A stretch of 40,852 nt of DNA from an uncultured Neomegalonema sp. (GTDB lineage Bacteria; Pseudomonadota; Alphaproteobacteria; Rhodobacterales; Rhodobacteraceae). Below are positions 1-6,986 of the stretch, in pieces; position 1 is the first letter of the stretch; each line of letters opens with the position of its first letter. The stretch spans positions 1 to 40,852 of the forward strand of contig CALFAK010000087.1 of NCBI GenBank assembly GCA_937948985.1, in the 5' to 3' direction. The notes under the pieces are model-generated. The model did no database searches, was not told the DNA's origin, and saw only the letters and a list, made by a program, of their open reading frames with translations. Made by a program: the position numbers and the translations under genes.

Positions 1-350
1 GCCTGAGCGCGGCCAATATCCAGCCCCTTATCGCTCAGCGCAGCCCGCATCTTTGTCGCCGTCCGCGCATCACCGTCCAGCAAGGCTTGCAATCCGGCGG
101 GCGCACCGGAGGACTCCGCGCCGATCATCCCCGCATCGGAATTGCCATCCGCATCGAAGAAGACCAACTCGGCGGGTTGCAAGCCTTCACGGTCGAGCAC
201 GGTTATCTCGTCGCCCGCATCAAGCTGCACCAGCAGCGAGCCGAGCGCCGCCACCGGATGCCGCTCCACATCATCGGGCAGGATTGGCAGACCGGGCACA
301 CTCACCCCGCCCCGCTCGTAAGGCGTCTCAAATTTGGGAATTATGCCCAT
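1..350 (-). CDS. Partial protein (N-terminal 116 aa), possibly DUF1989/aminomethyltransferase-like
   Basis: This gene runs off the left edge; only its N-terminal 116 codons are present. The start is an ATG at 350-348 that overlaps the stop of the upstream glycosylase gene by one base (TGATG), so the two are probably translationally coupled. The visible part has no signal peptide or membrane segment. It reads as a compact beta-rich module containing 'AGDEITVLDREGLQPAELV'. That pattern reminds me of the N-terminal part of urea-carboxylase-associated (DUF1989) modules, which I recall fused to GcvT-type aminomethyltransferase domains in marine alphaproteobacteria. If so, a tetrahydrofolate-dependent one-carbon transfer role would fit the methylamine cluster it closes. 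The diagnostic C-terminal domain is outside the window, so this is a weak family guess on a confident reading frame. Confidence 0.6.
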   Translation of the reverse strand, partial: MGIIPKFETPYERGGVSVPGLPILPDDVERHPVAALGSLLVQLDAGDEITVLDREGLQPAELVFFDADGNSDAGMIGAESSGAPAGLQALLDGDARTATKMRAALSDKGLDIGRAQ

Positions 351-1033
351 CACGCTTCTCCCACGCTCATCGCCAATACCTGACCGATCTGGCTAAGGGG
401 GCGACCACTTTCCTCGCGCCAAACATTGTAAGCCATCTGCGCCGCCCGCATCGCGCGCTTCGAGGTTGGCGCTTTATCCACAACACCCTCCCGCACCAAC
501 GCGGCCCCAACATCCTTGGTGAAAACAATACTATCAACACCAAGCCGCCGCAGCGCATACCCTCCGGTCGCCCCGCCCAGCCGCGATCCGCGTTGTTTCA
601 TCAATTCAAGCAACCCGACGAAATCCTCCGCAGGCCAATCCGCAAAAAACCGCCCCGCCGAGCCGTGCTCTTTCGCAAGCGCTTGCAGGAAAATCGCATT
701 ATCCCGCACTGACAGGATTTTCGCACCCTGCCGGATAATCCGCGCATCATTCAGCAAACGGTCGAGATCGTCATCGGACATCATTGCCATGCGTGCGGGA
801 TCAAACCCCTCATACGCCTCTTCGATGCCATCCCACTTATTCTCCACCACCCGCCAATTCAGGCCCGTGGCAAAGATCACGCGCGACATCATCGACAGCC
901 AGCGGTCACCCGGTATCGCCGCAACCTCATCCGGCGATGTTGGCGTCGGGAGCAGCTTTTCCAACGCCGCCGCCCCGCCTTTGCGTTCAGCGGCACGATC
1001 ATAGATCACCTGAAACGGCGTCAAAGCGGACAT
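350..1033 (-). CDS. DNA-3-methyladenine glycosylase I (Tag)-like protein
   Basis: A 227-aa protein of the helix-hairpin-helix Tag family, which excises 3-methyladenine from DNA. Residues about 45-125 align by eye with E. coli Tag: a 'MMSRVIFATGLNW' segment matches the 'EGQQAGLSW' region, followed by 'FDPARMAMMSDDDLDRLL' and 'DARIIRQGAKILSVRDNA', the counterparts of Tag 'FDPVKVAAM', 'VERLVQDAGIIRHRGKI' and 'NARA'. It lacks the N-terminal 'ERCGW' and the C-terminal His/Cys residues that bind the structural zinc in classical Tag, so it belongs to a divergent zinc-less branch. It starts 22 bp after the permease stop and overlaps the next gene by one base, so it sits inside the TMAO/methylamine operon. 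The link between alkylation repair and methylated-amine or formaldehyde metabolism is inference. The substrate could differ from that of E. coli Tag. Confidence 0.8.
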   Translation of the reverse strand: MSALTPFQVIYDRAAERKGGAAALEKLLPTPTSPDEVAAIPGDRWLSMMSRVIFATGLNWRVVENKWDGIEEAYEGFDPARMAMMSDDDLDRLLNDARIIRQGAKILSVRDNAIFLQALAKEHGSAGRFFADWPAEDFVGLLELMKQRGSRLGGATGGYALRRLGVDSIVFTKDVGAALVREGVVDKAPTSKRAMRAAQMAYNVWREESGRPLSQIGQVLAMSVGEA

Positions 1034-1055
1034 GATTTCTCAGCCCTCACCATCA

Positions 1056-3494
1056 TCACGCCACACCCAACTGCCGCTTACGCTCCGCCGCCCAGCTTCC
1101 GATCAGGCGATCCGCAATAATCCCCAGCGCCGCAATGAATAGCCCCGCGAGAATCCCCCGCCCGAAGTTCTGCGTCGAGATCGAACGCACGACTTCCTGC
1201 CCCAGATCGGTCGACCCGATCAGCGCGGTAATTGCCGTCATAGCCAGTGCGAAAAGGATCGTCTGGTTCAGCCCCAGCATAATCTCCGGCAGCGCCACGG
1301 GCAGTTCCACCTTCCACAGCCGCTGCATCGGCGTCGTCCCGTTCGCAATAGCCGCCTCAACCGTCACAGGCGGAATGCGCTTGAGACCAAGATATGTGTA
1401 CCGGATCGCCGGAACCATCGCGTAAGGGATAATCGCGAAGATGTTCGCAAAATCGCCGATCTTGAACAGCATGATCGCCGGGATCAGATAGATGAAAGAC
1501 GGAAACGTCTGAAGCGTATCGCAAGTGCTCAGAATTACCCGCGTTACCGATTGAAAAAACTGTGCCAGATTGACCAGTGGACTGCCTTGAAACAACCCGT
1601 CACCAACGCCACGCAGCAGCAGTAATGCCGTCACAATCCATGCGGCAGATGGTAATCCACTCATCAAAGCAGCGCTGAAACCGGAAACATCTCCTCCTCC
1701 AATACTGGAAATCAAAGTGATCAAAAGAGATAGAATCCAAAAAATCACATCCACGATCTGCTTTATAGCGAAGACGATAAAAATCACTTCGCGCAATCGA
1801 GGCGATAACGCCAGGAACAACACAGCCAGAACCGCAATCGTAGCAAAAACAGCAATATCAATCGTTGTGCTAAAGATAACAATATCCGGCACGGTCAGTG
1901 GCACCAGCAGCCAAGCCACAATCTGATAAATCTCAATAATCCCGATCAACATAAGAATGGGAGGCATGAGTAAAACCGGATTTGCGGCAAGTACCCCTAA
2001 CGGAACGCCAATCAATACACTTATGGTCGCCGCGATCAGCACCACATACGTGGTCTTCATCGCCTGCTCCCAAAATCCGGTCACGATGAAAGACATCGCC
2101 AACGCAATGCACAGCAGCATCACGCCCAACCCGCCCAACCGCAACGCGGCCAGCGCGATCACACCAACGAAAACGGGCCAAGGCAGCCACAGGAAAAAGT
2201 CCCGCGTCGGGATCAGCACATTGATCGTGGTCCAGTCGCGGATCGGGTTAATATACGGATAAGCCCAAGTGTTGAACTCCCGCAAGGCAGCATCAATCGT
2301 CCGCGCCAGTTGCTTGGCATCGAACAGCGTCACCTTCTCGCCATCGACCATATACGTGAACTTGCTCGGCGGAATATTCACCCAGCGATAGAACTCCGCC
2401 GCGATATAGCTGACCACGAGGATCACGAGGAAGGTCAGCATATGCTTATGCCGCTGCACCCAAGACTTCTCGGCGGCGAAATGGTCGGTCTCTTTATACG
2501 CATAGGCTTGCGTCAGGCGGTCCAGCACAATCGCGATCAGCGTAATCGCAATCCCCTGCTCAATCGCAACGCCAAGCCGCAATTGCTGCAAGGAATACAG
2601 CAGCTTGTGCCCAAGGCCCGTCGCTCCGGCAATCGAGGCGATAACCACCATCGCCAGCGTTTGCATCACCACTTGGTTCAGCCCCAGCATCAGCGTGCGT
2701 TTTGACGACGGCAGCGCCACTTTCCACAGCGCCTGACGCTTGGTACAGCCGGACATTTGCCCCGCCTCCAGCACATCGCTCGACACCGTCTGCAAGCCAA
2801 GGATCGTACACCGCGCCATCGGCGGCATCGCAAAAATCACCGTCGCAATCAACGCCGTAACCGGACCAAACGCAAACAGCGCGGCCACGGGGGCCAGATA
2901 GGCCATATGCGGAATTGCTTGCATAAGATCGAACATCGGCGTGAATATCCGCTCAGCGATCCGCGAACGCGTCACCCAGATGCCCAGCACCACCCCCAAC
3001 AGCGCCGCCATCGGCACGGCAACGATGACAATAGTCATCGTCTTCATCGAGTCTTTCCAGACGTTGAAAACAGCCAGATAGATCATGCTGAAAACGCACA
3101 GTGCCACCAGCTTCCAGTCACCGACCCAATGGGCGAAGATTATCACCCCCGCCGCCACCGCCACCCAAGGCAGCGGCCCCAGACCAATCCCCTTGAACCC
3201 GCGATACAGCAGGTATTCAGCCCACTTTACAGGCGCTTTCAGCGCCGCGCCAATGCCGCGCGTTATCTCCTTGAACTCGACCCCGAAGATTGTCGCATCG
3301 TTCTTCAGCCACTCGATATAGCCCGTCAGCCACGGCTCAGCCGGGATTACCCATGCCTCCGGCCAACGCGTCGCGCCTTCCCAGACCAGTGACAGCAGCA
3401 CACCCGCCACCATAATCAGCGCGAAATGTACCCACCCTGGCAGTCTGGCAAGCGATAACCCTTCGGAGGGGCGATGCGCCATCACTTCGGTCAT
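1056..3494 (-). CDS. tmoW: OpuA-type ABC transporter permease, fused double domain (probable TMAO permease TmoW)
   Basis: An 812-aa integral membrane protein with two ProW/OpuAB permease domains in one chain. The first spans about residues 145-335, with the ATPase-contacting loop 'EAGQMSGCTKRQALWKVALP' near 243-262. The second spans about 480-800, with 'EAAIANGTTPMQRLWKVELP' near 713-732. A non-permease stretch of about 120 residues joins them. It forms the channel of the importer together with the ATPase and binding protein encoded just upstream. The ATG overlaps the ATPase stop by four bases (ATGA), which fixes the start. The second domain is split: between 'VPLGVLAA' (about 504) and 'TRVILSTCDTLQTFPS' (about 651) lie some 145 extra hydrophobic residues, encoded by noticeably AT-richer DNA. 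Without them the protein would be about 665 aa. Glycine betaine or choline transport is an alternative; the TMAO assignment rests on the binding protein and the gmaS/mgs neighbours. Confidence 0.8.
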   Translation of the reverse strand: MTEVMAHRPSEGLSLARLPGWVHFALIMVAGVLLSLVWEGATRWPEAWVIPAEPWLTGYIEWLKNDATIFGVEFKEITRGIGAALKAPVKWAEYLLYRGFKGIGLGPLPWVAVAAGVIIFAHWVGDWKLVALCVFSMIYLAVFNVWKDSMKTMTIVIVAVPMAALLGVVLGIWVTRSRIAERIFTPMFDLMQAIPHMAYLAPVAALFAFGPVTALIATVIFAMPPMARCTILGLQTVSSDVLEAGQMSGCTKRQALWKVALPSSKRTLMLGLNQVVMQTLAMVVIASIAGATGLGHKLLYSLQQLRLGVAIEQGIAITLIAIVLDRLTQAYAYKETDHFAAEKSWVQRHKHMLTFLVILVVSYIAAEFYRWVNIPPSKFTYMVDGEKVTLFDAKQLARTIDAALREFNTWAYPYINPIRDWTTINVLIPTRDFFLWLPWPVFVGVIALAALRLGGLGVMLLCIALAMSFIVTGFWEQAMKTTYVVLIAATISVLIGVPLGVLAANPVLLMPPILMLIGIIEIYQIVAWLLVPLTVPDIVIFSTTIDIAVFATIAVLAVLFLALSPRLREVIFIVFAIKQIVDVIFWILSLLITLISSIGGGDVSGFSAALMSGLPSAAWIVTALLLLRGVGDGLFQGSPLVNLAQFFQSVTRVILSTCDTLQTFPSFIYLIPAIMLFKIGDFANIFAIIPYAMVPAIRYTYLGLKRIPPVTVEAAIANGTTPMQRLWKVELPVALPEIMLGLNQTILFALAMTAITALIGSTDLGQEVVRSISTQNFGRGILAGLFIAALGIIADRLIGSWAAERKRQLGVA
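1546..1985 (-). other. AT-richer in-frame insertion within the second permease domain of tmoW-like gene
   Basis: Read in frame on the minus strand, about 147 codons separate two segments that are normally adjacent in ProW-type permeases. The inserted protein is strongly hydrophobic, roughly four membrane segments, for example around 'IIEIYQIVAWLLVPL' and 'FATIAVLAVLFLAL'. The DNA (especially 1660-1980) uses many A/T-ending codons, unlike the rest of the gene. It ends in 'GGGDVSGFSA' and 'GLPSAAW' before the canonical domain resumes. Boundaries are judged by eye against the ProW pattern. It carries no intein or intron hallmarks. Confidence 0.5.
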
Positions 3495-4516
3495 GCCGCC
3501 CGCCGCCCGAAAATCGAAGTCGCGATTCGGTGACGGTCTATCGAACCGACAACCTCATGCGTCGCCGGATCAACCACGGCAACCGGATGTTCGCCTGTCA
3601 GAACCTGCTCGGCACAAGACCCGATCTTCGCCGTGCTTTCCACACTGCCGACCGCATCCGCCGCCACCGGTCCCATAATCGCCCGCACCGAGACAATCCG
3701 CTCATGCGGCGCATTCTTGGCGAACTCGGCCACATAATCATCCGCCGGATTGAGGACAATCTGCTCCGGCGTATCCATCTGCACCATCCGCCCGTCTTTC
3801 ATAATCCCGATCCGGTCAGCCAGCTTGGTCGCTTCCTCGAAATCATGGGTGATGAACACGATGGTCTTTTTCAGCATGGTTTGCAGGCGGATAAACTCGT
3901 CTTGCATTTCCGCCCGGATCAACGGGTCAAGCGCACTGAAAGGCTCGTCAAGGAACCAAATATCCGGCTCCACCGCCAGCGACCGCGCAATCCCGACCCG
4001 TTGCTGCTGACCACCGGACAGTTCACGCGGGAAATAACTCTCACGCCCGCCCAGCCCCACAAGCTCGATCATTTGCTTTGCCCGCTCAACACGGTCGGCT
4101 TTCGGCACGCCCTGCACTTCCAGCGGAAACGCCACATTCTCCAGCACGTCGCGATGCGGCAACAGGCCGAAATTCTGGAAAACCATCCCCATTTTGTGAC
4201 GGCGTATATCGATCAATTCACGGTCGGACAGTTTGAGCAGGTCACGCCCCTCATACTCCATCTCGCCCGCGGTCGGATCGTTCAAGCGCGTGATACAACG
4301 GATCAGCGTCGACTTACCGGAGCCTGAAAGCCCCATGATAATCAGGATTTCCCCCTGATTCACATCGAACGACACATCCTGTACCGCACCGATATACCCC
4401 TCTTCATTCAGAGCTTCGGCGCTCGGATTTCCGTGATGTTTCTTGAGAAATTGCTTCGGGTTCGCGCCGAACACTTTCCACAGATTACGACATTTGATCT
4501 GCGCTTCGGCTTGCAT
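3491..4516 (-). CDS. tmoV: OpuA-type ABC transporter ATPase (probable TmoV)
   Basis: A 341-aa ATP-binding subunit that powers the importer at the inner face of the cytoplasmic membrane. Walker A is 'GLSGSGKST', the signature is 'LSGGQQQRVGIARSL', and Walker B is 'DIWFLDEPFSALDP', with 'FITHDFEEA' supplying the switch histidine. The N-terminal part ('NLWKVFGANPKQ') is typical of the glycine betaine/proline (ProV/OpuAA) branch. The C-terminal tail of about 100 residues ends in a short 'HEVVGSIDRHRIA' stretch resembling a reduced CBS-type module. It lies 90 bp downstream of the binding-protein gene across a strong hairpin, and overlaps the permease start by four bases. The family is certain; the TMAO substrate is inferred from neighbours. 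Confidence 0.85.
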   Translation of the reverse strand: MQAEAQIKCRNLWKVFGANPKQFLKKHHGNPSAEALNEEGYIGAVQDVSFDVNQGEILIIMGLSGSGKSTLIRCITRLNDPTAGEMEYEGRDLLKLSDRELIDIRRHKMGMVFQNFGLLPHRDVLENVAFPLEVQGVPKADRVERAKQMIELVGLGGRESYFPRELSGGQQQRVGIARSLAVEPDIWFLDEPFSALDPLIRAEMQDEFIRLQTMLKKTIVFITHDFEEATKLADRIGIMKDGRMVQMDTPEQIVLNPADDYVAEFAKNAPHERIVSVRAIMGPVAADAVGSVESTAKIGSCAEQVLTGEHPVAVVDPATHEVVGSIDRHRIATSIFGRRAA

Positions 4517-4560
4517 CTGGCCCGTCCAGTCTTGTCAAAATTTCCAAGTAAAATCGATGT

Positions 4561-4587
4561 GCCATTGCCCTGTTCGCGGGCAATGGC
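4561..4587 (-). other. Intercistronic stem-loop between tmoX and tmoV
   Basis: Perfect 10-bp arms (4561-4570 and 4578-4587) with a 7-nt loop lie 19 bp downstream of the binding-protein stop codon and upstream of the ATPase start. There is no T-run directly after the stem on the minus strand. Such hairpins behind binding-protein genes commonly stabilise the upstream transcript or cause partial termination, giving more binding protein than membrane subunits. That role is inferred here. Confidence 0.6.
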
Positions 4588-4606
4588 GTTAGACAGTAAG
4601 GCTAAA

Positions 4607-5548
4607 TCAGCCTTTCCAGCCGGCAACAACATCTGCGTTGTCTTCGATCCACTTTTCAGCGGCCTCTTCCGGCTCCATGCCGTCAACATCAACCATCAGC
4701 GCGGCGGCAGCGATCTGCGCATTGCTGAAATCGATATTCTGCATCATGCTCCAGGCACCGGGGTATTTCTCAGCCAGACCGGACCAAGCGGCCTTTTTCA
4801 GCCAACCGCTATGCGGCGCACCGCAGTCGCCCGTTGCGTTCGGGTTCGGACCCCATTCCTTGACCTCATTACACGCCGCAGAAGGCGCCGGGAAGTCAAC
4901 GAACTGGCCTTCAAACTTCGATTCGATGAAGTTCGGGGTCCAGTTGAACAGAACGATAGGCTCTTTGCGGTCATAGGCGGATTGCAGTTCGGCCCAAAGG
5001 GTCGCGGCCTGACCAACATTGATCGCCTCGAAGTTCATCTCAAGCGCGTCAATACGGTCAGCGTAGTTTTTACCCCAATCGGCAGGCGGGCCTACAAAAC
5101 GGCCTTTAGGCTTGGTCTCAGCGGTCGCAAACATTTCCGCGCAACGATCCAGACCCTGCCATGAACCGGCACCGGGGCATTTTTCCAGCACGTAGTTCGG
5201 AATCCACCACTCCTCACGGGTCGCCGCCGAGTGCGTGCCCGCGTCAACCATGCCGTTCTCAACCGCTTTCTCAAAAGCCGATTTCATCGACCCTTCCCAA
5301 GCCTCAACCTGGAAGTGCATGTCACCATCCGCGATGGCCTGAAACTGCAATTGGCTGTCTGATGGCGCGTATTCGACCGTGTAACCTTCAGCTTCCAGCG
5401 CCTTGCCAACCACATAGGAAAGCACCAGCTGGCTGGTCCAGTTATTCTGCACAATGATAATCGGATCATCGGATTCAGCTTCAGCAAATGCCAGACCCGG
5501 CACTGCCATCATCGCGGCGACAAGCGCGCCTTTCAAAGCGTATTTCAT
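4607..5548 (-). CDS. tmoX: Substrate-binding protein of OpuAC family, probable TMAO-binding TmoX
   Basis: A 313-aa periplasmic binding protein with a signal peptide ('MKYALKGALVAAMMAVPGLAFA', cleavage near 22). The mature part shows the aromatic-cage pattern of quaternary-amine binders: 'NNWTS' (Trp37), 'VEAWEGS' (Trp84), 'REEWWIP' (Glu113, Trp114, Trp115), 'ADWGK' (Trp158) and 'FNWTPN' (Trp203). From memory, the Trp-Trp-Glu spacing 37/84/113 matches that of the TMAO-binding residues in Ruegeria pomeroyi TmoX with a constant offset. The pair 'CNEVKEW...GDCG' probably forms a disulfide. A purine-rich ribosome binding site (GGGAG) precedes the ATG. It is the first transporter gene, 185 bp after the 195-aa unknown gene, and has its own candidate control region. 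Glycine betaine or choline remain possible ligands. Confidence 0.75.
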   Translation of the reverse strand: MKYALKGALVAAMMAVPGLAFAEAESDDPIIIVQNNWTSQLVLSYVVGKALEAEGYTVEYAPSDSQLQFQAIADGDMHFQVEAWEGSMKSAFEKAVENGMVDAGTHSAATREEWWIPNYVLEKCPGAGSWQGLDRCAEMFATAETKPKGRFVGPPADWGKNYADRIDALEMNFEAINVGQAATLWAELQSAYDRKEPIVLFNWTPNFIESKFEGQFVDFPAPSAACNEVKEWGPNPNATGDCGAPHSGWLKKAAWSGLAEKYPGAWSMMQNIDFSNAQIAAAALMVDVDGMEPEEAAEKWIEDNADVVAGWKG

Positions 5549-5733
5549 ATTTTCTCTCCCTTTTATGGCGGATCTTTTCCCGCCTTCGAGCGATCTTTAG
5601 ATCGCGGTTCAAAACGCGCCTCACTCTGTTGGTAAGTTCTGCTCGCGTATGCATTGGCAGACTTCAAATCATTTTATAATCAATCGCTTGAAGTCTTTTA
5701 ACGTCATATATCCTCTCCGCATATTTTCTTGCG
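5549..5733 (-). promoter_or_regulatory. tmoX upstream region with two dyads
   Basis: This spacer separates the mgs block from the transporter genes. It holds a perfect 9-bp inverted repeat (AGACTTCAA at 5659-5667, TTGAAGTCT at 5688-5696) around a 20-bp AT-rich centre that contains a -10-like element on the minus strand. A second perfect 7-bp dyad (5590-5605, GCGATCT/AGATCGC) lies nearer the gene. A TTGACG hexamer occurs on the minus strand near 5733. The layout suggests an internal promoter with an operator; no start site can be proven. Confidence 0.4.
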
Positions 5734-6321
5734 TCAAGTATTAATCGCGGGTTCAGCCGTCGAACGTCCCCAATCCGGCTCAAAACCCAAAATCACGGCC
5801 TCTTCCGTCAACGCAGGATTAAACAGGTGATTGTGCCAAAAAGTCGACTGAAACAAAGGGTTACGCTCGGCCAGCGACCAGACACGGCACTTGATATCGA
5901 ACCGCTGACGGTAGGCTTCAAATGTCAGTGTGCAGCGTTCAGCAGCCCGAATGGTCTTCGCACCGGGCGAACCGGGTGGAAAGGTCGAGGTTAGCGTGTC
6001 AGAAAACTGATCCGCCCCCTGATAGTAAGATTCACTGAAGAAACGCAGCGCATTATCGCGGCGTTGCGCCGGATCATTGGTCTTGCGCACCATATGCTGC
6101 ATCTCAGCTGTAATCGAATATGCAGGCGCTTTATTCATAACCGTAATGATATGCCCCATCGGCTCATTCTCGCCATCGAGCGTCACAGCGGGCGTTATCC
6201 CGTCATTAGGCCGCCCCATCTCATCGCGCATCATCATCTGCCGGATGCGGCATTGCCACCGCATAAACCCGTTCCGCAGCGCGGTTTCGTCCTTCGACAA
6301 AGGCAGGAGCGAAGAGATCAT
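5734..6321 (-). CDS. Unknown 195-aa protein in the methylamine cluster
   Basis: I do not recognise this family. The ATG at 6321 has a very good ribosome binding site (GGAGG, about 4 nt upstream), so the gene is almost surely translated. The product has no signal peptide and no membrane segment. It is rich in Met, Arg and aromatic residues, with an N-terminal helix pair ('GFMRWQCRIRQMMMRDEMGR'), a central 'RFFSESYYQGADQFSD', and C-terminal 'ERNPLFQSTFWHNHLFNPAL'. It contains two cysteines, one near each end. It lies between the 137-aa unknown gene and tmoX, all on the same strand as mgsABC. Its position suggests an accessory role in methylamine or N-methylglutamate metabolism, such as an enzyme subunit or assembly factor. 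That is inference from context only. Confidence 0.75.
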   Translation of the reverse strand: MISSLLPLSKDETALRNGFMRWQCRIRQMMMRDEMGRPNDGITPAVTLDGENEPMGHIITVMNKAPAYSITAEMQHMVRKTNDPAQRRDNALRFFSESYYQGADQFSDTLTSTFPPGSPGAKTIRAAERCTLTFEAYRQRFDIKCRVWSLAERNPLFQSTFWHNHLFNPALTEEAVILGFEPDWGRSTAEPAINT

Positions 6322-6344
6322 GTCGCCTCCATAACCGTCAATCT

Positions 6345-6388
6345 CCTCTCCCCCTTGCGGGGGAGGGCTAGGGTGAGGAGGAACCTAT
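6345..6388. repeat. GC-rich palindromic intergenic element (CTCCCCC/GGGGGAG)
   Basis: Arms at 6348-6354 and 6359-6365 with a 4-nt loop are followed by a GGGTGAGGAGG tail, a pattern very common as a dispersed element in proteobacterial intergenic DNA. A degenerate partner ('CCCTGTC...GACAGGG') follows at about 6430-6450. It lies in the spacer between the two unknown small genes. Confidence 0.55.
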
Positions 6389-6481
6389 CCACAGGATCAA
6401 TCCTTTGACCAGAAAACCCCTCATCCAACCCTGTCCCACAACGACAGGGCTTCGCCACATTCCTGATGATCATTCCAGCCA

Positions 6482-6895
6482 TCAAAACTTCCGGTACGCT
6501 TCGCGCAGTTGCACCAGCGGATGCCGATCCGACATTTGGAACTTGATGAGCAATTCCCGCGCGATCATATCCCGATCCTGCTGGTTATCGGGCAGGTCAA
6601 TCGTATCGGGGATACGCACCCAGCCGTTGATATTGCGGTCAAAGACGGCGGGTTTGCCCTCCTCATAGCCCATATGAACATCCTCAAGCCAGTTGAGGTC
6701 ATCCCACCCCATTTCCTCGACATATGTCGTTAGGAAAGGCGTCATGCGGGTGTAGTCAGGGACCAGATTCACATCATAGCGATAACCGATGTGTTGTCCG
6801 ATTTCCTTCTCACGCTCTGAAGCAAGCCCGTCTTTGTCTTTCAGAAACTGATCGACATCGAGGATTTCAGAACCGCGATATTGTGTTCCAGCCAT
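6482..6895 (-). CDS. Unknown 137-aa protein in the methylamine cluster
   Basis: A small soluble acidic protein of a family I do not recognise. An in-frame ATG exists at 6910, but the AAGGA at 6907-6903 sits 7 nt before the ATG at 6895, which is therefore the likely start ('MAGTQYRGSEILDVDQFL'). Visible features are an N-terminal Asp/Glu/Lys-rich helix ('KDKDGLASEREKEIGQHIGY'), a central 'YVEEMGWDDLNWLEDVHMGY' rich in Trp and acids, and a C-terminal 'DNQQDRDMIARELLIKFQM'. There is no signal, membrane segment or cysteine. It lies directly downstream of mgsC, 91 bp away, and before the 195-aa gene. The shared strand and position suggest it works with the N-methylglutamate synthase or an adjoining step. 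No function is claimed. Confidence 0.75.
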   Translation of the reverse strand: MAGTQYRGSEILDVDQFLKDKDGLASEREKEIGQHIGYRYDVNLVPDYTRMTPFLTTYVEEMGWDDLNWLEDVHMGYEEGKPAVFDRNINGWVRIPDTIDLPDNQQDRDMIARELLIKFQMSDRHPLVQLREAYRKF

Positions 6896-6915
6896 GTAAT
6901 TTTCCTTCATCCCTG

Positions 6916-6974
6916 CCCCGCATTTGATGCGGGGTCTCTCGAAGCGGAGACAAGTCCCGGACTAAATCCGGGAC
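6916..6974. repeat. REP-like composite palindrome between mgsC and the 137-aa gene
   Basis: Two perfect 8-bp stems are joined: CCCCGCAT/ATGCGGGG (6916-6934, 3-nt loop) and GTCCCGGA/TCCGGGAC (6954-6974, 5-nt loop). A weaker GTCTC/GAGAC pair lies between them. The first stem is the same motif as the elements at 10289-10348 and 27222-27235. Confidence 0.7.
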
Positions 6975-6986
6975 AGGAGCGATCCG

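Noticed and set aside
53-712. Arg/Pro/His-rich plus-strand open frame at the left edge
   Set aside because: It overlaps the Tag-like gene and the coupled partial gene on the other strand, and its biased composition is typical of an antisense frame.
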